64,000 nt of DNA. Source: Actinomycetota bacterium. Lineage in GTDB: Bacteria > Actinomycetota > Geothermincolia > Geothermincolales > RBG-13-55-18. The translations under genes and the position numbers were made by a program. The stretch lies in NCBI GenBank assembly GCA_003598015.1, contig QZKE01000047.1:1-64000 (forward strand), written 5' to 3'. Below, piece after piece: positions 53,288 to 61,966 of this stretch. Numbering within the stretch: position 1 is the stretch's first letter; each line of letters starts with the position of its first letter. The notes beneath the pieces were generated by a model. That model worked only from the letters and a program-made list of their open reading frames with translations, was not told the origin of the DNA and made no database searches.

Positions 53288-54046
53288 ATGCACACCAAGC
53301 GTATAATCCCATGTCTTGATGTGGACAAGGGCCGGGTGGTCAAGGGTATCAACTTCGTCTCGCTGCGCGACGCTGGTGATCCCGTGGAGATGGGCGCGGT
53401 CTACGACAGGGAGGGCGCCGACGAACTCGTCTTCCTGGACATAACCGCATCCCACGAAGAAAGAGACCTGGTCTTCGATATGGCGGCCAGGGTGGCCGAG
53501 CAGGTCTTCATTCCTTTCACGGTAGGGGGAGGACTGCGCAACGAAGGGGATATCCGCCATATGCTGGCCACCGGCGCCGATAAGGTCTCCCTGAACACTT
53601 CCGCCGTCAACGACCCGAGCCTGGTCACTTCCTCGTCCCGCAGGTTCGGCGCCCAGTGCGTGGTCATCGCCATAGACGCCAAAATGAAAGGGAAGGGACG
53701 TTGGGAGGTCTACGTAAACGGCGGGAGGACACCCACCGGCATGGACGTCGGCGATTGGGCCCGCCGCGTCGAGTCGCTTGGCGCCGGTGAGATCCTGCTC
53801 ACCAGCATGGATCGAGACGGGACGCGCGACGGCTACGACCTGGAACTGACGCGGATGGTGGTGGAAGCGGTCAATCTGCCGGTTATCGCCTCGGGAGGAG
53901 CTGGTAACCTGGACCACCTGGCCGAAGTCATATTGAAGTCGGGAGCGGACGCCGTGCTGGCGGCATCAATATTCCACTACGGCGAGTACAGCATACGGGA
54001 GGCCAAGGCATTTCTCCGGGACAAAGGCATAGCGATCAGGCTATGA
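53288..54046 (+). CDS. hisF: Imidazole glycerol phosphate synthase, cyclase subunit HisF
   Basis: Uses ammonia from HisH to form imidazole glycerol phosphate and AICAR. The 252-aa barrel has [52 protein letters not shown] and [18 protein letters not shown] precedes the ATG. It is the last his gene before the transporter; hisI comes 5 kb later. Confidence 0.96.
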   Translation: MHTKRIIPCLDVDKGRVVKGINFVSLRDAGDPVEMGAVYDREGADELVFLDITASHEERDLVFDMAARVAEQVFIPFTVGGGLRNEGDIRHMLATGADKVSLNTSAVNDPSLVTSSSRRFGAQCVVIAIDAKMKGKGRWEVYVNGGRTPTGMDVGDWARRVESLGAGEILLTSMDRDGTRDGYDLELTRMVVEAVNLPVIASGGAGNLDHLAEVILKSGADAVLAASIFHYGEYSIREAKAFLRDKGIAIRL

Positions 54047-54205
54047 GGCGGATAGTTATGCCGGCACGAGGAGCGGCTTGTATTGATGGTGGACATCGGA
54101 GCAGGTCATGTGGTAGAAATATCTTCTATGGTGGTTTTGTTCGGGTATCGCCGGTAGATTCAGTAAGAAAGTGTAGGCAGACAGGAAGTAAGGGGGTTGT
54201 TTAGG

Positions 54206-55396
54206 TTGCACGGTAAAAGAATCATAGTTCTCATCGCCGTCGCGGCTTTCGTTTTTTCCGCCCTGCTGATGTTGCCGGGTTGCGGAGAGACGGAGACCGG
54301 GACGAAGGAGCCCATCAAGATTGGCGTGGTGCTCTCGGAGAGCGGGGCGAACGAGCCCCTGGGTAAGCCCGAGCGCAACGCCATCGAACTCTTCGTGCAG
54401 AGGCTGAACGACGCGGGGGGTATAGACGGGCACATGGTAGAGGTGATCATCAAGGACGACCAGAGCGACGCCAACAAGGCCCAGCAGGCGGTGGTCGAGT
54501 TGCTGCAGCAGGAGGACGTGGTGGCGGTCATCGGCTCAAGCGGTACGGGCCAGACTTTATCCATGAAGCAGGAGACGACCAAGGCGGAGGTGCCACAGGT
54601 GTGCATGGCCGCGGGAGCCAACATCATGGACGGCGACATCACCTGGATGTTCCGTACCCCTCCCACCGCCACCGAGGCGGGCAAGAAGGTGCTGGAGTAT
54701 ATCGACGACACCATCGGGGTGAAGCGCATCGCCCTTCTCTACGACACCAACGCTTTCGGCACCGACGGAAAGACCGTCGTCGAGGCCGAGGCTCCGGAAT
54801 ACGGCCTGGAGGTCGTGGTGTCCGAAGGATATGCCACCGATGAATCCGAGGAAGGCATGGATACCCACCTCACCAACATCATGACCGCCAACCCGGATGT
54901 CGTGGTGGTATGGGGCACCAACCCCGGTCCGGCGAAGATCGCCAAGCGCATGATGGATAAAGGCATCGACCTGCCCTACGTAGGCAGCCACGGAATCGCG
55001 AACCAGGCGTTCATCGAGCTTGCCGGCGATGCCGCCAACGGGGTCATCTTCCCCGCGGGCAAGATGCTCATCTACGAGCAGGTGCTCGAGCCTGGCAGCG
55101 AGGAGTACGACTTCATCAAGGACTTCGCAGATGCCTACTTCGAGGAGTACGACGAGCAGATCAACACTTTCGCCGGTCACGGCTGGGATGCCATACTCAT
55201 CATCACGGAGGCCCTCAAGCGTGCGGGGGCGACCTCCACGCCCGCGGAGCTCCGCGACGAGATCGAGGGGACCGAAGGCCTGGTAGGCACGGCGGGAATC
55301 TTCACTTACACGGCGAGCGACCACAACGGCCTCTCGCCCGACGACTTGACCATGGTCGAGATCGTGGACTCCAAGTGGGAGCCCGCTGCAGAATAA
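54206..55396 (+). CDS. Branched-chain amino-acid-type ABC transporter substrate-binding lipoprotein (LivK-like)
   Basis: Extracellular binding protein anchored to the membrane. About 396 aa: an N-terminal signal peptide with lipobox (ALLMLPGCG), then a Peripla_BP_6 domain (IKIGVVLSESGANEPLGKP, VVAVIGSSGTGQTLSM, VGSHGIANQAFIELAGDAA). TTG 54206 has AAGGGGG about 9 nt upstream; TTG 54197 is too close to it. First gene of livKHMGF. The true ligand may be another amino acid, amide or small organic compound. Confidence 0.9.
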   Translation: MHGKRIIVLIAVAAFVFSALLMLPGCGETETGTKEPIKIGVVLSESGANEPLGKPERNAIELFVQRLNDAGGIDGHMVEVIIKDDQSDANKAQQAVVELLQQEDVVAVIGSSGTGQTLSMKQETTKAEVPQVCMAAGANIMDGDITWMFRTPPTATEAGKKVLEYIDDTIGVKRIALLYDTNAFGTDGKTVVEAEAPEYGLEVVVSEGYATDESEEGMDTHLTNIMTANPDVVVVWGTNPGPAKIAKRMMDKGIDLPYVGSHGIANQAFIELAGDAANGVIFPAGKMLIYEQVLEPGSEEYDFIKDFADAYFEEYDEQINTFAGHGWDAILIITEALKRAGATSTPAELRDEIEGTEGLVGTAGIFTYTASDHNGLSPDDLTMVEIVDSKWEPAAE

Positions 55397-55415
55397 GCTA
55401 TAGCTGAACGGACGG

Positions 55416-55455
55416 AAGGAGGAGGCTGGAACTCCGTCCGGCCTCCTCTTTTATT
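55416..55455 (+). terminator. Terminator-like hairpin between livK and livH
   Basis: AAGGAGGAGGC (55416-55426) pairs with GCCTCCTCTTT (55441-55451) over 11 bp, with the T-run overlapping (TTTTATT to 55455). Partial termination or mRNA protection here would make binding protein in excess over the permease, as is usual for such operons. Confidence 0.7.
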
Positions 55456-55475
55456 CCACGAAGAGGTGGAAGCCA

Positions 55476-56381
55476 CTGAGCTCGATATTTGATTTTTTCG
55501 GGAACTGCCCGCAGTATATCGCCAACGGGCTGGCCAACGGATGCATCTATATCCTGGTGGCCATGGGTTTTAACATCATCTTCAATTCCACCGGGATCAT
55601 CAACTTCGCCCAGGGAGAGTTCTGCATGTTCGGCGGCCTCTTCGCCTTCACCTTCGCGGTGACCCTCGGCCTGCCGCTGCCCATAGCCATACTCCTCGCC
55701 GTTGCCGCCACCGCCCTTATCGGGGGACTCATGGAGAGGTTGATGATCTACCCGCTGCGCAACGCCAGCGTGATCACCGCCATTATCGCGACGGTGGGGG
55801 CGTCTATCCTCTTCAAGTCTCTGGGCCGTCTCTTCTGGCCCAAAGAGGCTTATAAGGTGCCCGAGTTTACGGCGGGAAATATCACCATCCCGGGGGTCAC
55901 GGTATCCCGTCAATTCATCTGGGTTCTGGGGCTCACGGTGGTCAGCGTATTGCTGGTATACATGTTCTTCAACCACACCCGGGCGGGAAAGGCCATGCGG
56001 GCATGCTCGATAAACCGCCAGGCTGCGAGCCTGGTCGGTATCAACGTATCCCGCATGTCCCTCTATTCCTTCGTACTGGCCGCCGCCCTGGGCGGAGTGG
56101 CAGGACTGATCAACGCCCCATACGCCAGCTACTCCATCGGCCTTTTCCTGGGCATCAAGGGCTTCACCGCCGCGGTGGTGGGGGGGTTGGGGAACACCTT
56201 CGGCGCGGTGACCGGCGGCCTGGTACTGGGGCTCCTCGAGGAGCTCATCCCGGGATTCCTCACCGTGGTACTCGGCGTATCCACCGGCTACAAGGACGCT
56301 GTGGCGGCGGTCCTGCTCATAGCGGTACTCCTGCTGAGGCCCCAGGGCCTCGTCGGCAAAGGCGTTGTGGAGAAAGTGTAA
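55476..56381 (+). CDS. Branched-chain amino-acid-type ABC transporter permease (LivH-like)
   Basis: First membrane subunit of the transporter, with about eight hydrophobic segments; NSTGIINFAQGEFCMFGG and KGFTAAVVGGLGNTFGAVTGG are family motifs. Homologs begin about 27 residues before the first GTG (55557), and the matching first helix (QYIANGLANGCIYILVAMGF) is encoded upstream in the same frame. The only start there is CTG 55476, well placed behind AGAGGTGGA, giving 301 aa. The stop overlaps the livM ATG. Confidence 0.88.
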   Translation: MSSIFDFFGNCPQYIANGLANGCIYILVAMGFNIIFNSTGIINFAQGEFCMFGGLFAFTFAVTLGLPLPIAILLAVAATALIGGLMERLMIYPLRNASVITAIIATVGASILFKSLGRLFWPKEAYKVPEFTAGNITIPGVTVSRQFIWVLGLTVVSVLLVYMFFNHTRAGKAMRACSINRQAASLVGINVSRMSLYSFVLAAALGGVAGLINAPYASYSIGLFLGIKGFTAAVVGGLGNTFGAVTGGLVLGLLEELIPGFLTVVLGVSTGYKDAVAAVLLIAVLLLRPQGLVGKGVVEKV

Positions 56382-57514
56382 TGGACGGCAAATCGAACCC
56401 GACAAAGGGAGGGGGAGTCTCCCCGGGCACCCGCCTCGCCGAGCTGGTCAAGCGCAACCGCGCCGTGATCGTTTTCGGCGTGTTCATTCTGCTCCTGCCC
56501 CTGTGGGCGGAACATATATACAAGGGAATAAGCATCGACATCCTATTCATCATGCGCCTGGTGGGAGTGTTCACAATCGCGGCCGTCGGCTTGAACCTGC
56601 TCATGGGATACGCGGGTCAGGTCTCCCTGGGCCAGGGGGCCTTCTTCGGAATCGGTGCCTATACCTCCGCGCTTCTAACGGTCAGGGCGGGCTTTCCGGT
56701 ATGGCTGGGGATAGCGCTGGCCATCGCCATTTCAGCCGCTTTCGGGCTTCTGGTGGCTCCGGTACTGCGCCTGAAGGGCCACTACCTGGCCATGGCCACC
56801 TTGGGTCTGGCGATAATAGTCTTCGTCTTCCTGCGGGAGATGACCTGGCTGACCTTCGGAAACGACGGGGTAAGGAACATCCCGGAGCTGGCCCTGCCCT
56901 TTACTCACATCACCGGTTTCGACCTCCCCTTCATCAAGGAGAAGCTGCAGCGGCCGGAGCTCTATTTCCAGTTCTATTTCATATGGGTCGTGGCAATCGT
57001 GGTGCTCGCCCTCTGCGCCAACCTGGTTCGCTCGCGCGTCGGCCGCTCCATGCGCGCCCTTCACCAGTCCGAGGTGGCGGCGGAGGCCATGGGGGTGAAC
57101 GTATCGGCGCAGAAGATAAAGGTCTTCGTGCTCTCTGCGGCCCTGGGAGGGCTGGCGGGGGGCATCTACGCTAACCTGCAGGGATACATCGATCCCAACA
57201 TGTTCTCCATAACCCTATCCATATCCATACTGACCATGGTGGTGATCGGAGGCATGGAGAGCATCTGGGGGGCCGTGGCGGGCGCCGCCGTGATAACCTT
57301 TCTCCCCAAGTTCGTGGAGGCCATCCCGAAATGGGTGGGGGATGCCCCGAAATGGCTGGAGAGATACAGCAATTACGAGGGCATCGTCTTCGGGCTAATC
57401 CTCATCCTCACCATGGTCTTCATGCCCTCGGGGATAACCAGGGGGTTGTCGGACATGTTCCGCTATCGCCGCAGCCCCTTCATGAATCCCTTCCGTAGAA
57501 AGGCGGTGGAATGA
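56381..57514 (+). CDS. Branched-chain amino-acid-type ABC transporter permease (LivM-like)
   Basis: Second membrane subunit, 377 aa with about nine hydrophobic segments. NLLMGYAGQVSLGQGAFFGIGAY, given by position 75-97, and the loop VRSRVGRSMRALHQSEVAAEAMGVN-type segment near residue 210 are hallmarks; VVIGGMESIWGAVAGA follows. ATG 56381 shares a base with the livH stop (TAATG). Longer open frame upstream is a shadow of livH. Confidence 0.92.
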   Translation: MDGKSNPTKGGGVSPGTRLAELVKRNRAVIVFGVFILLLPLWAEHIYKGISIDILFIMRLVGVFTIAAVGLNLLMGYAGQVSLGQGAFFGIGAYTSALLTVRAGFPVWLGIALAIAISAAFGLLVAPVLRLKGHYLAMATLGLAIIVFVFLREMTWLTFGNDGVRNIPELALPFTHITGFDLPFIKEKLQRPELYFQFYFIWVVAIVVLALCANLVRSRVGRSMRALHQSEVAAEAMGVNVSAQKIKVFVLSAALGGLAGGIYANLQGYIDPNMFSITLSISILTMVVIGGMESIWGAVAGAAVITFLPKFVEAIPKWVGDAPKWLERYSNYEGIVFGLILILTMVFMPSGITRGLSDMFRYRRSPFMNPFRRKAVE

Positions 57515-58314
57515 TGCAGGCGGGGGATGTCCTCAGCGGGGATGCGCGGGACGACCTGCTCGCGGCGAAGGATCTCACCAAGACCTTCGGCGGCCTGGCG
57601 GCGGTGAAGAACGTCTCTTTCTCCGTGTCCGCAAAGGCTATCAAAGCCATCATCGGACCCAATGGAGCCGGGAAGACCACCCTCTACGACCTGCTGACCG
57701 GCATCTATCTGCCGGATGAAGGGAACGTGCTATTCCAGGGCAGGGAGATCGTCGGCCTGGCGACCCACGAGATAACCGCCCTGGGCGTCGCCAGGACCTT
57801 TCAGACCATACGCCTCTTCACCGGGATGACGGTCATGGAGAACGTCATGGTCGGGTTGCACCACCGTACCAAGACGGGATTCGTAAAATCAGCCCTGAGG
57901 GTGCCCTCCGGATTGCGGGAGGAGGCCTGGATGAGGGAAGAATCCCTGCGCATCCTGGATATCGTGGGCCTGGAGATGCAGGCGGAAAGCCTCGCCGGCT
58001 CGCTGCCCTTCGGGCAGCAGCGGTTGCTGGAGGTCGCCAGGGCCCTCGCCACTGCTCCCCGCGTCCTGCTGCTGGACGAGCCTGCTTCCGGATTGAACGC
58101 TTACGAGACGCGCGAACTGGGAGGGATCATCTATCGCATCAGGGATATGGGCGTCACCGTCATCCTGGTGGAGCACGACATGGGCCTGGTCATGCGCATA
58201 TCCGACGAGGTGCTCGTGCTCGATTACGGAGAGATAATAGCCGAGGGAACCCCGGAAGAGGTCAGCGCGGACGCGAGGGTCATAGAGGCTTATCTCGGTT
58301 CGGAGATCGATTGA
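57511..58314 (+). CDS. Branched-chain amino-acid-type ABC transporter ATPase (LivG-like)
   Basis: First ATPase subunit, 267 aa. Walker A IIGPNGAGKTT, Q-loop and VARTFQTIRLFTGMTVMENV, signature LPFGQQRLLEVARALA (a QQR variant normal for LivG), Walker B VLLLDEPASGLN and the H-loop ILVEHDMGLVM are all present. ATG 57511 (or 57514) overlaps the livM stop. Confidence 0.94.
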   Translation: MMQAGDVLSGDARDDLLAAKDLTKTFGGLAAVKNVSFSVSAKAIKAIIGPNGAGKTTLYDLLTGIYLPDEGNVLFQGREIVGLATHEITALGVARTFQTIRLFTGMTVMENVMVGLHHRTKTGFVKSALRVPSGLREEAWMREESLRILDIVGLEMQAESLAGSLPFGQQRLLEVARALATAPRVLLLDEPASGLNAYETRELGGIIYRIRDMGVTVILVEHDMGLVMRISDEVLVLDYGEIIAEGTPEEVSADARVIEAYLGSEID

Positions 58315-58378
58315 GGATGCATGTCGATATACCTGAACGCGTCGGCCGGGAGGCCGCAATGGAAAACGGGAGCCTGAA

Positions 58379-59125
58379 ATGCTCGAGGTAAACAACCTCT
58401 CGGCCTTTTACGGCAGCATAGAGGCCTTGCGGGCCATCGACCTCTGGGCCCGGGCGGGCAAGATAACCACGATCATCGGGGCAAACGGGGCGGGCAAGAC
58501 CACCCTGCTGCGCGCCATATCCGGGCTCATACCAACTCGTTACGGGGTGATCCGCTACGTGGGCCAGGATATAACCAATCTCGAGCCCTACAAGATAGTG
58601 AAGATGGGCATTTCCCATGTGCCCGAGGGACGCCAGGTCTTCGCAACCATGAGCGTGGAGGAGAATCTGGAGCTCGGCGCCTACCTGCGTACCAGCCGCA
58701 GGCGGTCCCGGGAGATACGCGGAGACCTGGATTTCGTCTATGACGTCTTCCCGGTACTGGGCGAAAGAAAGACTCAATCCGCGGGCACGCTGTCCGGCGG
58801 CGAGCAGCAGATGCTCGCCATCGGCAGGGCGCTCATGTCCAAGCCGCGCCTGCTGCTCCTGGACGAGCCGTCCATGGGACTCGCCCCGCTGGTAATCAAG
58901 GGCATCTTCACCTGCCTTAAACGCCTGCACGAGGAGGGGCTCACCATCCTCCTGGTGGAGCAGGACGCCCAGATAGCCTTGAGCGTATCGGATTACGGTT
59001 ACGTCATGCGTGCCGGCAAGGTACGCCTGGAGGGGGAAGCAAGGGAGTTGCTGCAGAGCGAAGAGATAAAAAGGATCTATCTCGGCGAGGAGCAGCCTCC
59101 GGAGGGAGGAAGTGATGGAGTTTAA
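58379..59125 (+). CDS. Branched-chain amino-acid-type ABC transporter ATPase (LivF-like)
   Basis: Second ATPase subunit, 248 aa. Walker [32 protein letters not shown] typical of LivF, signature [16 protein letters not shown] and Walker [14 protein letters not shown] followed by [10 protein letters not shown]. It starts 64 nt after livG. The 3' end overlaps hisI by 11 nt, tying the transporter to a histidine gene in one transcript. Confidence 0.94.
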   Translation: MLEVNNLSAFYGSIEALRAIDLWARAGKITTIIGANGAGKTTLLRAISGLIPTRYGVIRYVGQDITNLEPYKIVKMGISHVPEGRQVFATMSVEENLELGAYLRTSRRRSREIRGDLDFVYDVFPVLGERKTQSAGTLSGGEQQMLAIGRALMSKPRLLLLDEPSMGLAPLVIKGIFTCLKRLHEEGLTILLVEQDAQIALSVSDYGYVMRAGKVRLEGEARELLQSEEIKRIYLGEEQPPEGGSDGV

Positions 59126-59459
59126 ATTCGACGACAAGGGGCTCATACCCGCCATCATCCAGGATTGGGAGAACGGCGAGGTGCTCATGCACGCATACAT
59201 GAATGAGGAATCGCTGCGGCGAACCGTGGAGAGCGGCCGCACCTGGTTCTGGAGCCGCAGCCGACAGGAGTACTGGTGCAAGGGGGAGACCTCCGGCCAC
59301 CGCCAGTACGTGCGGGAGATACGTTACGATTGCGACGGCGACACCCTCCTTATCAAGGTGTTACAGGTGGGTCCGGCCTGCCACACGGGAGAGAGATCAT
59401 GCTTCTATCGCGTGGTGGAAGAAGCGCGAACCGACCTGGAGGACGAAGGGCAGCATTGA
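59115..59459 (+). CDS. hisI: Phosphoribosyl-AMP cyclohydrolase
   Basis: Third step of histidine synthesis, zinc-dependent opening of the adenine ring of PR-AMP. The 114-aa, single-domain protein has [48 protein letters not shown] and [20 protein letters not shown]. No fused HisE domain. ATG 59115 has GGAGG just upstream and lies inside the end of livF. It is separated from hisF by the five liv genes. Confidence 0.95.
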   Translation: MEFKFDDKGLIPAIIQDWENGEVLMHAYMNEESLRRTVESGRTWFWSRSRQEYWCKGETSGHRQYVREIRYDCDGDTLLIKVLQVGPACHTGERSCFYRVVEEARTDLEDEGQH

Positions 59460-59702
59460 AGCGTGCCTTTCACCCGCCTGCCATACGTAGAGACCATCGG
59501 GGCCACGAGACGCCCTCCTCGTGATCAAACCCATCTCCAGCCGGGAAGGTGGAGCTCTCGCCGGCGCGGAATAATAAGTAAATCGCTGTGAGGCAAGGGC
59601 CCTGGGAACAGTAGCGGAGGTCAGCCGAACCTTGTTTCAGCTTCGTGAAGCATATGCCGAATCCTAACTTGGACGCCTATGCTGAGGAGGTAGGAGACCG
59701 TG

Positions 59703-60518
59703 ATGATATGTCCGCACTGCGGAGCTGAGAACGCGGACAGCTCGACATTCTGTTCGTTGTGCCTGGCCAGATTCGGAGACACGGCGCCCTCTCAGCAGGG
59801 TTATGGTCAACCAGCTCCGCAAACTCCTCAACAGCCCCAGCCCCAACAGCCATACGTCTCGCCGGGGGATTACCGTGCGCTGACCCAGGAGATGGCCCAA
59901 CAGCAGAGTTACGATAACCCCCAGCAACCGCCCCAACAGCCGTACGTCTCGCCGGGGGATTACCGTGCGCTGACCCAGGAGATGGCCCAGCGCGATCCCC
60001 AATCCGCATACCGGGATACCGCCTACTACCAGGCGGCCATGCAGCATCCGGGCGCCATATCCAGCGTAAGGGCGCCCGCCTACATGAGGCAGAGAAGCAA
60101 ACTGGATATTGTGATCATGTTGCTGGGGTACTCTTTCCTCACCTATTGCATACTCTTCCTCTGCCGTCTGGCCATAAGTATGGTGCTCCTGGGCGCTGCT
60201 TTCGGCGGTAGTGAAGCGGGCTTCACCTTCGGTATCGCGCTGCTGTTCATCTCGGACGCCGTGGTGCTCGCGCTGGGCGGGTACTTCGTATCGGCCAAGG
60301 CCATGCACGCGGGAAAAGGCTGGCTCTACGGTGCGGGTTGCGCGGCATGCACTATCTTCGTTTGGCAACTAGTGGTTTCCATCGCCTTTACCTTCCTGAT
60401 GACCGGAGATGTGTACGTCCCGCTCTTCACCCTGGCGGGCATCCTTTTTACCTTGTTCCTGGAACTGCCCATGGGGGCCCTGGGTGGCTGGCTGGCGGAA
60501 AAGAGGTACATGGGTTGA
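59703..60518 (+). CDS. Zinc-ribbon membrane protein with internal 30-residue repeat
   Basis: A hypothetical membrane protein of 271 aa. N-terminal zinc ribbon (CPHCGAENADSSTFCSLC), then a Gln/Pro-rich linker containing two copies of QQPYVSPGDYRALTQEMAQ, and four hydrophobic segments from about residue 137 to the end. AGGAG lies 6 nt before ATG 59703; GTG 59700 is adjacent. The next gene begins with a near-identical ribbon, suggesting a functional pair. No family function can be stated. Confidence 0.75.
   Translation: MICPHCGAENADSSTFCSLCLARFGDTAPSQQGYGQPAPQTPQQPQPQQPYVSPGDYRALTQEMAQQQSYDNPQQPPQQPYVSPGDYRALTQEMAQRDPQSAYRDTAYYQAAMQHPGAISSVRAPAYMRQRSKLDIVIMLLGYSFLTYCILFLCRLAISMVLLGAAFGGSEAGFTFGIALLFISDAVVLALGGYFVSAKAMHAGKGWLYGAGCAACTIFVWQLVVSIAFTFLMTGDVYVPLFTLAGILFTLFLELPMGALGGWLAEKRYMG
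59841..59989 (+). repeat. In-frame tandem duplication, 59-nt units 90 nt apart
   Basis: Positions 59841-59899 and 59931-59989 are identical apart from one base (A59852 versus G59942). The near-perfect identity indicates a recent duplication of the linker in the zinc-ribbon protein, exactly 30 codons in period. Confidence 0.85.
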
Positions 60519-60551
60519 TATCGTTGTCCTTGAAGGGGGGGAGGGGCGTAC

Positions 60552-61190
60552 ATGAAATGCCCTAAATGCGGTGCGGACAATCCCGATAGCGCGGAGTTCT
60601 GTTCGCTGTGCATGGAGAGGTTGCGGCAGGCAGGTGTTGAAACCCCGCAGCGCGGGTACGACACGGCGCCGGGAGACCTGTACGTGGCTCCGGGCGAGTG
60701 GAGGGGAGATGCTGAAGCCCTGCGACCATCCGTGAGCAAGGTCGTCAAAACCAAGGTGAAAAGGTTCCGCTTGAGGCTGGCGGTATATGGGGCGATAGTG
60801 GCCGCGGTAGTCATCTGGCTGGTCTTGAGCTTTACGGTATGGGGGAACCCGTCCGCCGCAAAAAGGTCGATGCAGCTTATAGACGCGGTAAATGCCAGGA
60901 ATAGCGAGGCCTTCGTGGGGCTTTTCGAGGAGAAGCACCGGCCTGCCGCGGAGGTCCTTTACAACGACTTGACTTCCTATCTCGGAGCGAACGGTGAATA
61001 TGAAGGCGTAAAGCTGGACGTCGAGGTAGCGAGCGTCTACGATGCCGCTTCCTATTTGGAGAGCGGCACCATCGCCCGGGGCGGCGGCTCCAGCGTGAGC
61101 ATCAGCGGCTCTGACAACCTGGTGATCATCCTGGAGAACCATAACGGCAGGTGGTATGTGGTCCCCTCGGGAACCGATCTTATCCCTTGA
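60552..61190 (+). CDS. Zinc-ribbon, single-pass membrane protein
   Basis: A hypothetical protein of 212 aa: zinc ribbon CPKCGADNPDSAEFCSLC (residues 3-20), a linker with YVAPGEW that echoes YVSPGDY of the upstream protein, one membrane helix (about 78-95, AVYGAIVAAVVIWLVLSF) and an extracytoplasmic C-terminal domain of about 110 residues that looks NTF2-like (INARNSEAFVGLF-type helix, then strands). ATG 60552 follows GGGGAGGGG. It starts 33 nt after the previous gene. Confidence 0.75.
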   Translation: MKCPKCGADNPDSAEFCSLCMERLRQAGVETPQRGYDTAPGDLYVAPGEWRGDAEALRPSVSKVVKTKVKRFRLRLAVYGAIVAAVVIWLVLSFTVWGNPSAAKRSMQLIDAVNARNSEAFVGLFEEKHRPAAEVLYNDLTSYLGANGEYEGVKLDVEVASVYDAASYLESGTIARGGGSSVSISGSDNLVIILENHNGRWYVVPSGTDLIP

Positions 61191-61346
61191 AAACACCTGC
61201 ACCTGTACCGGCGGTCCCGGACGGTATCGATCCAGGCTCTAGCGCGGCACTAAATACCGTGCGCTTTATCGCCATACGACGCGGGCCCTGCGTTATCATG
61301 CGAGGAAGATCATAGTACCGGCCACGGCCTGTATACGCGGAAAGGC

Positions 61347-61559
61347 ATGGCTTTGGGCTGGAGCGAGAGTTACCACGAGGATATGAAGAGGGAGGCGGAG
61401 CAGGAGATCGGAAGGCGCGTGGCGCCACTGCTCGCAAACATCATCGAGTTGCGGGAAGCGCTCGAGAAGTATGGTGATTTTGCCGGCGGCGCGGGAGAAC
61501 TGGAGGATCTGCTCGCACGTCTGCAGGAACTTCTCGAGGAATACCTGCAGACTTCGTGA
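61347..61559 (+). CDS. Small hypothetical protein, helical
   Basis: A 70-aa reading frame, mostly charged heptad-like sequence (LEDLLARLQELLEEYL), with no recognised domain. AAAGG lies very close to the ATG. It may be a real small gene, but coding evidence is only the open frame and its position. Confidence 0.45.
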   Translation: MALGWSESYHEDMKREAEQEIGRRVAPLLANIIELREALEKYGDFAGGAGELEDLLARLQELLEEYLQTS

Positions 61560-61572
61560 GGCCGCCCCAGCG

Positions 61573-61602
61573 TTCACCATCAGGACGGTGCGGTGTTACA
61601 AT
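61573..61602 (+). promoter_or_regulatory. Likely original promoter of tRNA-Leu, now separated by an insertion
   Basis: TTCACC (61573-61578), an 18-nt spacer and TACAAT (61597-61602). If the element at 61611-61839 and one target copy are removed, the -10 stands 13 nt before the tRNA 5' end, a natural spacing. Confidence 0.5.
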
Positions 61603-61610
61603 ATCTCTCG

Positions 61611-61839
61611 AGGTTCATCTGTGAGAAGTGTGGGTGATTAGTATGGTGGTGTTGTGGTCAGGCATAGGGGTCAGGCCTCGGATTATGCCTGACGGACTTG
61701 TTAATCCAAGCCGATATGCAGCGATATCAGGGGGGATAGTACTTCCTCGCCATCCATGTCGCGTGGCAAGCTCAGGCATAATCCGAGGCCTGACCCCTAT
61801 GCCTGACGGTAGCTACCCACACTTCTCACAGATGAACCT
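61611..61839. mobile_element. MITE-like inverted-repeat element inserted before tRNA-Leu
   Basis: A 229-bp non-coding element. Terminal inverted repeats of 25 bp are perfect (61611-61635 and 61815-61839, outer end AGGTTCATCTGTGAG). A second, inner pair of perfect 36-bp inverted repeats lies at 61657-61692 and 61772-61807 and contains AGGGGTCAGGCCT. CTCTCG flanks both ends (61605-61610 and 61840-61845), a likely 6-bp target duplication. The inner repeats resemble those mobilised by REP-type transposases, which is an inference. Confidence 0.8.
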
Positions 61840-61850
61840 CTCTCGATACT

Positions 61851-61937
61851 GCCGGAGTGGCGGAACAGGTAGACGCGCTGGTCTCAAAAACCAGTGGGGG
61901 TAACCCCGTGCCGGTTCGAGTCCGGCCTTCGGCACCA
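61851..61937 (+). tRNA. tRNA-Leu (anticodon CAA)
   Basis: An 87-nt class II tRNA. Acceptor GCCGGAG pairs with CTTCGGC, anticodon arm CTGGT-CTCAAAA-ACCAG gives CAA, a variable arm GGGGTAACCCC is present, and the T arm is GCCGG-TTCGAGT-CCGGC. The 3' CCA is encoded. It reads UUG codons. Confidence 0.97.
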
Positions 61938-61941
61938 GGAA

Positions 61942-61966
61942 AAAGCCCCGCCAACCGCGGGGCTTT
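61942..61966 (+). terminator. Terminator after tRNA-Leu
   Basis: AAAGCCCCGC (61942-61951) pairs with GCGGGGCTTT (61957-61966) around a CAACC loop, only 4 nt after the CCA end. The T-run is short (TTT). Confidence 0.8.

Noticed and set aside
59575-59640. Possible riboswitch before the zinc-ribbon gene (GTAGCGGAGGTCAGCCGA resembles parts of known aptamers)
   Set aside because: Only short fragments match; there is no complete set of conserved boxes. The 243-base spacer shows only a small palindrome (GCTTCGTGAAGC at 59640-59651).
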